From Paenibacillus polymyxa (GTDB taxonomy: Bacteria; Bacillota; Bacilli; Paenibacillales; Paenibacillaceae): DNA of 64,000 nucleotides. Location: NCBI RefSeq assembly GCF_001719045.1, contig NZ_CP015423.1, forward strand, positions 5,568,001-5,632,000, read 5' to 3'. Shown in pieces: positions 47,301-62,300 of the stretch (its first letter is position 1; each line of letters starts with the position of its first letter). The translations under genes were made by a program, and so were the position numbers. The notes beneath the pieces were generated by a model, which saw only the letters and a program-made list of their open reading frames with translations, did no database searches and had not been told where the DNA came from.

Positions 47301-50300
47301 CTACAGAGGCAACCAACTATGATCTGAACGTCGTCGTGATGCCGGGAGAAGGCATCAAGATTCGTTTTATGTATAACACGCTCAGCTTTGATCAAGCAGG
47401 TATTGAGCGTCTGTATGGACATTTTGCCCGTATCTTGGAGCAAATTTCGCTCAACCCAAATGTTCGTGTTGAAGAGCTGGAACTACTCACAGCGGCGGAA
47501 AAGCAGCAGATTACAGAGGCATTTAATGACACCGCTTGTGCTTTTCCGTCTCATCAGACGATCCATCAGCTGTTCGAGGAGCAGGTAGAATATACGCCAG
47601 ATCAGATGGCATTGGTGTTTGGACATCAGAGTCTGACTTATCGGGAACTGAATGAACGGGCGAATTCATTGGCCCGAATGCTTCAAGCACAAGGAGTAGG
47701 ACCTGACAAACTGGTCGGACTGATGGTACAGCGTTCAGTGGAAATGATCGTAGGCCTTCTAGCCGTTCTCAAAGCAGGTGGTGCTTATGTGCCGATTGAT
47801 CCCGAATTTCCGTCCTCTCGTATTGCATACATGCTGGAAGATAGCGAGGCCACAGTGCTTCTGACCAGTCGTGATCTGTTGGAAGAGCATCATTGCAACG
47901 CCAATGCCATATTTCTTGAGGATGCAGCCTTGTATCAGGGAGAAAGCGGCAACCTGAAGACGATTGCCCGGCCAGAGCATTTGGCTTATGTCATCTATAC
48001 GTCGGGTTCGACTGGAAATCCGAAAGGAGTTATGCTCCAGCATCGCTCGGTCCTCAACTTTATTACCGGGATGCGCGAAGTCATTGACTTTGAAGCGAGC
48101 CAAACCATTTTGTCACTGACGACTATTTCATTCGATATTTTCGTCTTGGAAACCATCTTGCCCTTGTTGGGTGGAATGACGGTCGTGCTTGGCGACAGCC
48201 AGCATCAGGTGAATCCGCAGGCACTTGGTGAGTTGATTACTCAACATTCGATTGAGATGTTGCAAATGACCCCATCCCGATTGCAAATGCTGCTAGGTCA
48301 TGAAGCAGGTTCCCGCACACTGCAAAGCGTGAAGGCTATTATGGTCGGGGGTGAAGCCCTTCCGTCCAAGCTGCTCGTAGCACTGCAAGAAATAAACGGT
48401 CCTCGCATTTATAACATGTACGGACCTACAGAAACGACAGTTTGGTCGACCGTACAGGAACTGACCCATGCGGAGCACATTAATATCGGACGTCCTATCG
48501 CAAATACCCAAATCTATATCATGAATGCGAATGGAGAATTGCAGCCCGTCGGCGTACCGGGTGAGTTATGTATTGCAGGGGAAGGATTGGCCCGTGGGTA
48601 TTGGAAACGTGAAGAACTGACGGCCGAGAAATTTGTGAATAATCCGTTTGCTGATGACAAGTCAGACCATGAGCGGATGTACTGTACAGGCGATTTGGCA
48701 AGATGGATGCCGGACGGCAACATTGAATATTTGGGTCGGATGGACCATCAGGTGAAAATCAGAGGTTACCGGATCGAACTGGGCGAGATCGAATCGCAGC
48801 TGCTGCAGGTGGAGTCGGTACAAGAAGCGGTCATCATGGCACGCACGGACGAAACGGGCCAAACACAGCTCGTGGCGTACTACGTGGCGAGTCAAGAGCT
48901 TGGAGCGGGTGAGCTGAGACAGGAGCTGGGACAAGAGCTGCCAAGCTATATGGTGCCGTCGTATTTCATTCAGTTGGAGCAGATGCCGCTGACACCGAAC
49001 GGTAAAATCGACCGCAAGTCCCTGCCAGCACTAGAAGGCGGTTTGCAAAGCGGAGCGGATTATGCAGCGCCACGTACTGTAACAGAACGAACACTCGTAG
49101 CGATCTGGCAGTCCGTCCTGGGCGTGCCAACCGTCGGTATTTTAGACAATTTCTTTGACCTGGGCGGCGATTCGATCAAGGCGATTCAAATCGTGTCTCG
49201 TGCGTTCCAGGCAGGCTACAAGCTGGACATGAAGGATTTGTTCCGCTATCCCATCGTCGCAACGCTGGCACCGCATATGCACGAGGTCAGTCGTATGGCA
49301 GATCAGGGAGAAGTGAGCGGAGAAACGGCGTTGCTTCCGATCCAGCATGAGTTCTTTGCGCAGGCCCAAGTGGATGCGCATCACTTTAATCAGGCCGTTA
49401 TCCTGCACCGGGAGCAGGGCTTTGACGAAGCTGCTCTGCGTCAGGCGCTTGGCAAACTAGCAGAGCACCATGATGCACTGCGGATGGTGTTCAGCAAGAC
49501 CGAGCAAGGCTATAAAGCATGGAACCGCGGAATACAGGAAGGCGAGCTGTATCATCTGGACGTGCTGGACTTTAGGGATTTGACGGATAAAGCCATACTC
49601 AGCGCGGCAATTGAGGCGAAAGCCAGTGAAATCCAAAGCAGTATCCAACTGCATGAAGGGCCGTTGTTGAAGGCGGGCTTGTTCCACTGTGCAGATGGAG
49701 ATCATCTCCTGATGGCGATTCACCATTTGGTCGTGGACGGGGTATCCTGGCGTATCTTGTTTGAGGATTTGGCTACTGCCTATGAACAGGCCGTTCATCA
49801 GGAAGTGCTTCAGCTGCCGGACAAAACGGATTCCTTCCGTTCCTGGTCACAAAAACTTTCCACCTATGCGAATAGCACAGCCATGGACAGTGAACACGCC
49901 TATTGGGAGCAATGGAACGCAGCTGCTTGGGCTGACCAAGTACGTTTACCTGAGGATCAAGCGCAGACTGAGCCCTTTACCTTGGCTGACACCGATACAG
50001 TGGTCGTCCAGCTTACGGAGGAAGAGACATCAAAATTATTGAAGCAAGCACACCGCGCATATAACACGGAAGTGAACGATCTACTTCTGACGGCACTGGG
50101 CATGATGCTGTACACGTGGACGGGTCATGAACGCAGTCTGATTAATTTAGAGGGACACGGGCGTGAGAACATTTTGCCGGATACAGATATTTCTCGTACG
50201 GTAGGCTGGTTTACGAGTCCATATCCGGTATTGCTGGACGTTGGTTGTGATCCCGCTTGGTCAGAACGCATCAAACAGGTCAAAGAGAGCCTGCGCCTTA

Positions 50301-53300
50301 TTCCCAATAAAGGAATGGGCTACGGAATCTGGAGACATCTGAGTGAATCCGGCCAAGCCGTTGGTCAGCAAGCAGGTGTGCTGAACCTTGGTCAATATCA
50401 AGCTTTTGCCGAGCCACAAGTAAGCTTTAACTATCTCGGACAGCTGGATCAGGACTTGCCAAACAGCGGTATGTGTATGTCTCCTTACTCAATTGGATCG
50501 GTCGTTAGTGACCGGACGAAGATGAAATATGCGCTCGATGTGAGCGGGATCGTAACGAACGGCATCCTGGAACTGGACATTCGGTATAACGGCAAAGCCT
50601 TCCGTAAGGACACCGTCCACATGCTGGCCAATCTGCTGAAATCCAATCTGCTTGAAATGATCGAGCATTGTGTCACACGGGAGCGGACCGAATTGACTCC
50701 AAGTGATGTATTGCTAAAAGGTCTGACCCTGGAGCAATTAGATACGATTAAGGAGCAGACCAAGACGGTTGGGGAATTGGAAAATGTGTATCCGCTAACC
50801 CCCATGCAAAAGGGGATGCTGTTCCATAGTTTGATGAATGCAGAAACAGGCGTGTATTTTGAACAGGCGACCTTTGATCTGGAGGGGTACTTTGAACCGT
50901 CCCTATTCGAGGAAAGTCTGAAGCTGCTGGTTAGCCGACATGCTATATTACGGACGAATTTCTACAGTGGCTGGTATGGTCAACCGTTGCAGATTGTCTA
51001 TCGTCATAAAAATCCGAGCTTCCGTTATGAGGATGTCAGAGGGCGTGAACACGCTGTAGCTGAATTTGTGGCTCAGGATAAAGCTCGAGGCTTTGATCTA
51101 AGCAAGGATGCGCTTATGCGCGTATCCGTCTTCCGCACGGGTGAAAGCTCATACCGTTTTGTATGGAGCTTCCATCATATTGTGATGGACGGATGGTGCC
51201 TGTCCCTGATGACGGACGAAGTGTTTGGTGCATATGTTGCCCTGCTGGAGCACAAGCAGCCAGAGCTGGCACCTGTCAAGCCGTATAGTGACTATATCGA
51301 ATGGTTGGAACATCAGGATGCACAGGAAGCGACCCGTTATTGGAGTGACTATTTGGCAGGTTTTGAGCAGCAAACCTTGTTGCCTGGTGAGAACGCACAA
51401 GCTTCTGTCGTCGCACGCAATGAAGAACCAGACGGAAGCGGTGAAAGTTCAAATGCCGGCTATGTTTTGGAAAAGCTGCCCTTTAGGTTGGGTAAAGAAC
51501 GGACTGCGGCATTAAACCAAATGGCCAAGCAACAACATGTCACGATTAACACATTGCTGCAAAGCGTGTGGGGCGTTATTTTACAGCAATACAATAATAA
51601 TCAGGATGTTGTGTTTGGTGGTGTGGTATCCGGTCGTCCGGCAGACCTTCCAGGCGTGGAGAACATGATCGGATTGTTTATCAACACGATTCCAGTACGC
51701 ATTGGCAGTGCACCGGATGCTACATTTGCTGAAGTATTGCAGCGCACCCAGGAACAGGCTTTGGCCTCCAGTGTCTATGATACGTTCCCGCTATACGATA
51801 TCCAGGCACTGACTGAACAAAAACAAGACCTGATTCATCACATTATGGTCTTTGAAAACTACCCGATCGGGCAACAGATGAAGCAGATGGGCGGTTCCGG
51901 CGAGACAAAGGCACAAACAGGCTTCTCGATTGCCAATGTGGCACTTGCCGAGCAAACCAACTACGATTTTAACCTGATTGTCGTGCCTGATGAGGATATC
52001 TCTATCCTGCTTGAATACAATGCGCTCGTGTATAGCCGGTCTGCCATGCAGCGTATCCAGGGCCATATCGACCATGTCATCGGACAAATCGTGAATAATC
52101 CGCATATCCGTGTGAATGAGCTGGAATTGGTGACACCGGAAGAACAGGCACAGCTCGTTCAGGTCTGGGGGGATACGGCGGCAGCCTATCCGCAGGATCA
52201 AACGCTAAGTGCACTGTTCGAGCAGCAGGCAGCGAAAACACCGGATCAGGTGGCAGTGTTGTGCGGAGCGGAATCGTTGACCTACGCTGAGCTGAATGAG
52301 CGCGCGAACCGTTTGGCTCGGACGCTGCGTGCGGAAGGTGTTGAACCGGATCAACCTGTAGGCATACTGGTTCACCGTTCGCTGGACATGATCGTAGGCA
52401 TTTATGCGATCCTCAAAGCAGGCGGAGCTTATGTACCCATCGATCCAGACTATCCGGCGGACCGCATCCGCTTTATGCTGGAGGATTCGGGTGCGAAGCT
52501 GATACTGACGCAATTGCATTTGGCGGAGCAAGCCTCACTGAGTTTCGACGGCCAGGTGCTGGTGCTGGATCGCGAGGACATTTACCACGAAGACGGCTCG
52601 AATCTGGAGCCACTGGCTGGGCCACACCATGTAGCCTATGTCATCTATACCTCCGGCTCCACGGGAAAACCGAAGGGCGTGATGGTGGAGCACCATTCCG
52701 TGCTGAACCGGATTTTGTGGATGCATGATCGGTACGGCTTGAGTGCGGAAGATACGATCCTGCAAAAGACGGCCTTCACGTTCGACGTGTCGGTGTGGGA
52801 GCTGTTCTGGTGGTCGCTGGTCGGCTCGAAGGTGAGCTTGCTGTCGGTAGGCGGGGAAAAGAACCCAGAAGACATCGTCGACACGATTGCCCGCGATGGC
52901 GTGAGCACGATGCACTTTGTACCTGCCATGCTGCATGCGTTCCTGGAGTACGTGGAGCAGCAGCCACGGGAAGTGATGCAAGCGAAGCTGGGCACGCTGC
53001 GCCACGTATTTGCCAGCGGCGAAGTGTTGCCGCCACAGCATGTGGCCCGGTTCCAGCGGCTTGTGTCGAGCCTGGCCGGAGCGAAGCTGATCAACCTGTA
53101 CGGCCCAACCGAAGCGACGGTGGACGTATCGTACTTCGATTGCGAGCCGGATGAGGAATATGGAGTTATTCCGATCGGAAAACCGATCCAAAATATTCGT
53201 CTGTACATCGTGAAGGAAGGCACGGAGCAATTGCAGCCGATCGGGGTTGCAGGAGAACTGTGTATCGGCGGTGTCGGTGTAGCCCGAGGCTATCTGAATC

Positions 53301-56300
53301 GTCCAGAGCTGACGGCCGAGAAATTTGTGAAAGACCCGTTTGCCGGCGGGGAAGCAGGCTATGAGCGGATGTACCGTACAGGTGATTTGGCGAGATGGAT
53401 GCCGGACGGCAACATTGAATATTTGGGCCGGATCGACCATCAGGTCAAAATTCGGGGCTACCGGATTGAGCTGGGCGAGGTCGAATCGCAGCTGCTCCAA
53501 GTGGAATCGGTACGAGAAGCGGTCGTCGTGGCTCGTGCAGACGAAACGGGCCAAAAACAAATGGTGGCCTACTATGTCGCCGGACAAGAAATGGGTGCCA
53601 GTGAGCTGAGAAGTGAGCTGGGCCGAGAACTGCCAAGCTACATGGTGCCATCGTACTTTGTACAGCTGGAGCAGTTGCCGCTGAGTCCAAATGGAAAAAT
53701 TGACCGCAAGGCTCTACCAGCACCAGAAGGCAGCCTACAAACCGGAACGGATTATGCAGAGCCGCGTACTGCTCAAGAACGCGCTCTAGTAGCGGTCTGG
53801 CAGTCGGTACTGGGACTACAGACTGTGGGTATCTTGGACAATTTCTTCGATCTGGGCGGCGATTCGATTAAGGCGATCCAAATCGCATCCCGTGCGTTCC
53901 AGGCTGGCTATAAGCTGGACATGAAGGATTTGTTCCAGTATCCGACAGTGGAAGCACTGGCACCGCATATGTATGAGGTCAGTCGTATGGCAGATCAAGG
54001 AGAAGTGAGCGGGGAAACCGCTTTGCTTCCGATCCAGCATTGGTTTTTTGCGCAGGAGCGCGAGCGTCCGCAGCACTTTAATCAGGCAGTTATGCTCTAT
54101 CGTGCCGAGGGCTTTGATGAGACGGCAGTTTGCCAAGTCATGGATCATATTGTGAAGCATCATGATGCGCTTCGTACGGTTTTCCGTCAGGCTTCATCCG
54201 GTTACGAGGCTTGGACACGCGGTGTAGATGAAGGCGCGTTGTATACGCTGGAAACGATTGATTACCGTAAACAGGAAACCTATGCGGAAGCGCTGGAAGC
54301 GAAGGCAAGTGAAATTCAAAGCAGCATCCACCTGTCCGAAGGACCTCTGGTCAAGCTGGGATTGTTCCGCACAGCCGAGGGCGATCATTTGCTCATAGCC
54401 ATTCACCATTTGGTGGTGGACGGGGTATCGTGGCGAATTCTGTTTGAAGATTTCTCGACAGGTTACGAGCAGTCGATCAAGGGCGAGCCTGTACGATTGC
54501 CCTATAAAACGGATTCCTTCCAAACATGGGCACGGGAGTTGTCGTCTTACGCCAACCGTCCTGAGGCTACATCGGATGAAGCCTACTGGCAGCAGCTGGA
54601 ACAGGCCAAAGCGGAAGCTGCGCCGCTGCCTAAGGATTTTGCCTACGAAGGCTCCTTGAATGCTGACAGCGAAGTGCTGACGGTAGAGTGGACCGAAGCT
54701 GAAACCCAGCAGCTGTTAAAGCAGGCCCATCGCGCTTATAACACCGAGGTCAATGATTTGCTATTGACCGCGTTAGGATTGGCGATGCACAACTGGACAG
54801 GCGCCGGACAGGTGCTGGTTAATCTGGAGGGACATGGCCGGGAAGCAATCCTGCCAGAGGTGGATATTACACGTACAGTAGGCTGGTTTACGAGCTTGTA
54901 TCCGGTGCTGCTGGAAATGGGCAAGGGAATGACACTGGCACAGCACATCAAAGAAACGAAGGAAGGTCTGCGCCGCATTCCACATAAAGGGCTGACCTAT
55001 GGCACATGGCGCTACTTATCTCCTGCGTCTGCATCAGGTGAAGCGCATGCGATTGCAGCAGAACCGGAAATCAGCTTTAACTATTTGGGGCAGGTCGATC
55101 AGGATGTGCAAAACAGTGGAATCACATGGTCATCCTATAGTGCAGGGGAGACAGAGGATGCACATTCACCGCTGCAATATACGCTGGATTTGAACGCGAT
55201 GATCTCGGAAGGCACGCTGCGCTTGACGATCGCTTACAGCCGTAAGCAGTATCGCCAAGAAACGCTGGAACGTGTGGCGAGACTGCTGCAATCCGCTTTG
55301 CAAGAGGTGATTACGCATTGTGTCGCTCAGGAACAGCCGGAGCTGACGCCGAGTGATGTGTCCTTCAAAGGTCTGACGACTAGAGAACTGGAACAAATTG
55401 CCGAACAGGCGGCACATACCGGTGAGCTGGAAAATGTATACGCGCTGACGCCGATGCAAAAGGGCATGCTCTTTTACAATCTGATGGATTCGCAATCGGG
55501 AGCATACTTTGAACAGGCCTCCTTTGATCTGCGAGGACATTTTAATATCGCTGCATTTGCGGCCAGTTTGGATGTATTGGTGCATCGGCATACGGTACTG
55601 CGCACGAACTTTTACAGCGGCTGGAGAGATGAACCGCTTCAGGTCGTGTACCGGAATAAGCGCAGTGAATTGCATGTAGAGGACCTGCAGGATATGGATC
55701 AAGAGAAGCAAAACGAATACATCCTTGAATATACGCGCAAAGACAAGCAAAGAGGCTTTGATCTGGCGCAAGATGCTTTGATGCGTGTGGCTGTTTTGCG
55801 CACAGGTGAGGATGCGTACCGTTTTGTATGGAGCTTCCATCATATCGTGATGGATGGCTGGTGCTTGTCGCTGGTGACAAACGAAGTGTTTGCGAGTTAT
55901 TTTGCGATACTGGCCCATAAGCAGCCGGAACTGGCACCTGTAACGCCGTACAGTCAATATATCGAATGGCTGGAACAGCAGGATCGTCAGGCCGCATCAG
56001 GTTACTGGAGCAAGGTTCTGGAAGGATATGAGGAGCAGTCCCGCTTGCCACAGGCAAAAATCCAGGGTAAGACGGGGTATCAGGCGGATCGTCTGGATTT
56101 TGACTTAGGTGCGGATCTAACGGCTGGCATTCAGCGCGTAGCCAAGCGTTATCAGGTGACGATTAATACGTTGATGCAGACCGTTTGGGGCATTTTGCTG
56201 CAAAAATATAATGGTACAGATGATGTGGTGTTTGGCAGCGTGGTATCTGGACGTCCGGCAGACATTCCGAATGTGGAGCACATCATTGGTCTGTTTATCA

Positions 56301-59300
56301 ATACCATTCCTGTACGCATCCGCAGTCAAGTGGACAGTTTATTCTCAGACATGATGAAGCAAACCCAGGAGCAATCGATCGATTCCCATGTCTATGATAC
56401 GTATCCGTTGTATGAAATTCAGGGGTTGTCGGAGCTTAAGCAGGATTTGATCAATCATATTCTTATTTTTGAGAACTATCCGGTAGAGGAACAATTGGAG
56501 CAATTAGGCAGCGGTGAAGAGTCCAGCTTCACGATCACAGGAGCCGAGTCTGTCGAGCAGACCAACTATGACTTTAACTTGGTGGTGCTGCCGGGCAACA
56601 CTATTCACATGAGCTTTGGTTATAATGCCCTTGCCTTTGAACGGGAAAGCGTAGAGCAAATTCGAGGTCATCTGATGCAGTTGCTGGAGCAGGTGACAGC
56701 GAATCCGAACATTCGTGTACATGAACTGGATATGGTTACGGCACAGGAGCGTGAGCAAATCGTTGAGGTTTGGGGGAATACAGCGGCAGCCTATCCAAGC
56801 GAGCAAACGATCCACGGCTTGTTCGAGGCGCAAACCGCGCAGACGCCGGAGCAGACAGCCTTGTTCTTCGAAGGAGAGCAGTTGAGCTATCGCGAGCTGA
56901 ATGCACGCGCCAATCGTCTGGCTCGTACCTTGCGTAGTCAAGGTGTGACGAAGGATCGTCTGGTGGGCCTGATGACTGAGCGTTCGGTGGACATGATCGT
57001 AGGTATCTTCGGGATTTTAAAAGCTGGAGGTGCATATGTCCCCATCGATCCGTCGTATCCAGAGGAGCGTATCCGCTACATGCTGGATGACTCGGGAGCG
57101 AAGTTGCTGTTGACACAAAGTCATCTGGTAGACAAAGTCACGTTTGACGGCCGCATGCTGGTGCTGGATGAAACGCAGGATGTGTACCATGAGGATCATT
57201 CCAATCTGGAACCGTGGTCCGGTCCGAACGATCTAGCGTATGTGATCTACACGTCGGGTACAACGGGGCAGCCGAAGGGTGTAATGCTGGAGCATCATGG
57301 GCTGTGCAATCTGAAAACGTATTTTGATCAGACGCTTCGGATGAGCACGTCGGATCATGCGTTGCTGTTCGCCAGCTATTCGTTTGATGCGGCTTGCTGG
57401 GAAATCTTCCAGGCACTCTTCTGTGGAGCCACACTGTATGTACCAACGTCAGAGACGATTTTGAACTACGAGCGGTTTGAGCAATATATGGCGAATCACC
57501 AAATCACGGTAGCAGCTTTGCCGCCGACCTATGCGGTGTATCTGGAGCCAGAACGGATGCCAAACCTGCGTATTTTGTTTACGGCGGGTTCAGCATCTTC
57601 AACCGAGCTGGTGTACAAGTGGAAGGATCAGGTGGCGTACTACAACGGCTACGGTCCAACCGAAAATTCAGTGGCGACGTCCATCTGGCCGGTATCCCAG
57701 GATGAGAGAGCTGGACAACTGATTTCCATCGGACGCCCTGTGCCGAATCATCGGGTATACATGGTGGATGTGCATGGACATTTGGCTCCGGTAGGCGTCG
57801 CGGGTGAACTGTGCGTGTCCGGTCCGGGTCTGGCTCGGGGTTATCTAGATCGTCCAGAGCTGACGGCTGAGAAATTTGTATCGAACCCGTTTGCGGCTGG
57901 CGAAGCCGGCTATGAACGAATGTACCGTACGGGTGACTTGGCGAGATGGATGCCAGACGGCAACATCGAATATTTGGGCCGGATCGACCATCAGGTGAAA
58001 ATCCGGGGCTACCGGATCGAGCTGGGCGAGGTTGAGGCACAAATTTTGAAAGTGGAGGACGTACAAGAGGTCATCGTACTGGCCCAGGCGGACGAGCAGG
58101 GACAAAACCAACTGGTGGCGTACTATGTTGCTGAACGGGAAGTAAGCGCTGGTGAGCTACGCAGCTTACTGGGCGAGGAGCTACCAAACTACATGGTGCC
58201 TTCGTATTTCATCCAGCTAGAACAAATGCCACTGACGCCGAACGGTAAAATCGACCGCAAGGCCCTGCCGGCACCAGAAGGCAGCCTGCAAAGCGGAGCG
58301 GATTATGCAGAGCCGCGCACAGCGCTGGAGCAGACTTTGGTTTCGATTTGGCAGGCTGTATTAGGAGCCAAGAGAGTCGGAATTCTGGATAATTTCTTCG
58401 ATCTGGGCGGCGATTCGATCAAAGCGATCCAGGTATCCTCCCGTTTGCTGCAAGCGGGCTACAAGCTGGACATGAAGGATTTGTTCCAATATCCTTCCAT
58501 CTCGCTGCTGAGCGGTCATGTACACAAGGTCAGCCGTACAGCCGATCAGCGTGTGGTTTCGGGAAGCGTTAAGCTGACTCCGATTCAACAATGGTTCTTT
58601 GGACAATCCTCAGCAGAGCCGTATTATTTCAACCAGTCGGTGATGCTGTATAGAGCACAAGGCTTCGATGAAGCCGCATTGCATCAAACGGTGACCAAGG
58701 TAACGGAGCATCATGATGCTTTGCGTATGGTCTTCCGTCAGACCGAACAGGGCTATGAAGCGTGGAATCGCGGTTTGAACGAAGGCGAGCTGTATCGTCT
58801 GGACGTTGTTGATCTGACGGATGTGCAAAACATTACAGATGTTGCAGCAGCCATTGAAATGAAAGCCAATGCCATCCAAAGTTCCATTCGTCTGGACGAA
58901 GGACCGCTGGTGAAGCTGGGACTTTTCCGCTGCATGGATGGAGATCATTTACTGATTGCCATTCACCATTTGGTCATAGACGGGATTTCGTGGCGAATTG
59001 TGTTTGAGGATTTTGCCACGGGATATGAGCAGGCCGTGCGGGGAGAAGCGATTCGCCTGCCTTATAAAACGGACTCTTTCTCCGCTTGGGCAGAGCGCTT
59101 ATCACAATATGCGAATAGTCCGGCGATCGAAAATGAACGCGAATATTGGCAGCATCTCGCTCAAATGGAAGTCGCATCGTTGCCTAAGGATCAAGAGAGA
59201 GCGGAGGGACAACATTCTCTAATCAGAGACACTGCGACGGTGACCGTGGCTTGGAGTGAACAGGAAACACGACTGCTGCTTCAGGAAGCACATCGTGCGT

Positions 59301-62300
59301 ACCACACCGAGGTTAATGATCTGCTGTTAACCGCACTCGGCACAGCGGTATATAACTGGAGCGGTCAGGAGCGTGTGCTGGTCAATCTGGAGGGACATGG
59401 CCGGGAAGCCATTGTTCCAGATATCGACATCACCCGTACCGTGGGCTGGTTTACAAGCCAATATCCGGTGCTGCTGGATGTGGACGGAAAGGCAGCAGTC
59501 GGGCAGCGAATCAAGCGGGTGAAGGAAGACCTGCGCCATGTACCGCATAAGGGTATTGGCTACGGCATTTTGAAATATATGTCTCAGGAAGATGCTAATT
59601 CTTCATGGACCCTGCAGCCTGAAATTAGCTTTAACTATTTGGGACAATTTGATCAGGACTTGGAAAATGGGGATATTACGCTGTCTTCACATTCAGGTGG
59701 AGAGCCGATGAGTGACCATACCGTACTGGAGCATCCTTTGAATGTGAACGGAATGATTACAGCGGGCGCGCTGACACTGGAAATTCGCTATGACAGTAAG
59801 GTATATCATCAGCAAAATGTAGAAAAATTTGCGCAGTTGCTGCAGGAAAGCTTGCAGGAAGTGATCGCTCATTGTGCCTCCAAAGAGCGGAGTGAGCTAA
59901 CACCAAGTGATGTATTGTTCAAAGGCTTGACGCTTAGGCAGCTGGAACAATTGACAGAGCAAACAGCTTCTGTGGGCGAGCTGGAAAATGTATATGCTCT
60001 TTCGCCTATGCAGAAGGGGATGCTGTTCCATAATCTAATGGAGCCGCAGTCAGGCGCCTACTTCCAGCAAGCCTCGTTTGATCAAAAAGGCAGCTTTGAT
60101 GTTGAAATTTTCCGCAAGAGTCTGGATGTACTGACACAGCGTCATGAAGCGCTGCGAACGAATTTCCATATGTTTGAGACAGGGCACAGTCAGGAGCCAT
60201 TGCAGATCGTATTCCGTCACAAAGATAGCGACCTTTCTTTCCAGGATATACGGGAAATGCAGGAAGCGGAGCAACAGGCATATATCCAGGCGTTTAAGCA
60301 AGAGGACCAGGCTAGGGGCTTTAATCTTGGTACGGATGCACTCATGCGCGTACAGGTATTGCAAACCCATGAAGAAACGTATCATTTGGTCTGGAGCTTC
60401 CATCATATTGTCATGGATGGCTGGTGCTTATCGCTCGTTACGGGTGAAGTGTTTGGTACGTACTTTGCGCTGCTGGAGCAGAAGCAGTCGGAGCTTGCTC
60501 CTATCACACCATATGGCCAATATATCGAATGGCTGGGGCGTCAGGATGAGCGTGCAGCAAAAGAATATTGGAGCAGCTATTTGGCCGGCTTTGAACAGCA
60601 GACGTTGTTACCTGGATCGGATACTTCATCGAAAGACCAAGCGGCTAATACTGTATCCACTACATCGGGTGAAACCAGCGAATATATTTCTGAAAAAATA
60701 ACGGTAGATCTGGACCCAACGTGGAGCAAAGCCATACACCGGATTGCGAAGCAGCAGCAGGTCACGATTAATACGCTGATGCAGAGCGTGTGGGGCCTGA
60801 TTTTGCAGATATATAACAACAATGAGGATGTTGTGTTCGGCAGTGTCGTTTCTGGACGTCCGACGGATATTGCTGGTGTAGAGCATATGATCGGTCTGTT
60901 CATTAATACCATCCCGGTTCGGATTCAAAGTGAACGGAATGCCACTTTTGTGGAAGTGATGCGGAAAACGCAGGAGCAAGCGTTGGCTTCGGGAGCCTAT
61001 GACAGCTTCCCGCTGTATGAAATTCAGGCGCTGACCGAGCAGAAGCAGCATCTAATAAACCACATTATGGTATTTGAGAACTATCCGGTAGAGGAGCAAG
61101 TCGAGCAGCTTGGTGAAGTTCGTCCATCCGCTTTTGAAATTACGAATGTAGAGGTTGTTGAGCAAACGAACTATGATCTGGACTTGATTGTGATGCCCGA
61201 TGAAACATTCCGCATCATGTTCAGGTACAACGCCAATGTATACGATCGGTCTACAATAGAGCGGATGCAGGGACATGTACTGCATGTCATCGAGCAAATC
61301 GTGAACAATCCGCATATTCGTGTGAATGAGCTGGAATTGGTGACACCGGAAGAACAAGCACAGATCGTTCAGGTCTGGGGGGATACGGCGGCAACCTATC
61401 CGCAGGATCAAACGTTAAGTGCGCTGTTCGAGCAGCAGGCCGCGAATACACCGGATCAGGCAGCAGTGTTGTGCGGATCGGAATCGTTGACCTACGCGGA
61501 GTTGAATGAGCGCGCGAACCGACTCGCACGCACTTTGCGTGCGGAAGGCGTCCAACCGGATCAGCCTGTAGGCATACTGGCTCACCGTTCTCTGGACATG
61601 ATCGTAGGTATTTATGCGATCCTCAAGGCAGGCGGAGCCTACGTGCCAATTGATCCAGAATATCCGGCAGACCGTATCCGCTTTATGTTGGAGGATTCAG
61701 GAGCGAAGCTGGTACTGACGCAGTCGCATTTGGCGGAGCAAGCCTCACTGAGTTTCGACGGCCAGGTGCTGGTGCTGGATCATCATGAGCAGGATGGCCA
61801 AGACATTTACCACGAAGACGGTTCGAATCTGGAGCCACTGGCCGGACCGCACCATGTAGCCTATGTCATCTATACCTCCGGCTCCACGGGAAAACCGAAG
61901 GGCGTGATGGTGGAGCACCATTCCGTGCTGAACCGGATTTTGTGGATGCATAATCGATACGGCTTGAGTGCAGAAGATACGATCTTGCAAAAGACCGCCT
62001 TCACCTTTGACGTGTCGGTGTGGGAGTTGTTCTGGTGGTCGCTGGTCGGCTCGAAGGTGAGCTTGCTGTCGGTAGGTGGGGAAAAGAACCCGGAAGACAT
62101 CGTAGATACGATTGCCCGCGATGGCGTGAGCACGATGCACTTTGTTCCCGCCATGCTGCATGCGTTCCTGGAGTACGTGGAGCAGCAGCCACGGGAAGTG
62201 ATGCAAGCGAAGCTGGGCACGCTGCGCCATGTCTTTGCCAGCGGCGAAGCGTTGCCGCCACAGCATGTGGCCCGATTCCAGCGGCTTGTGTCGAGCCTGG

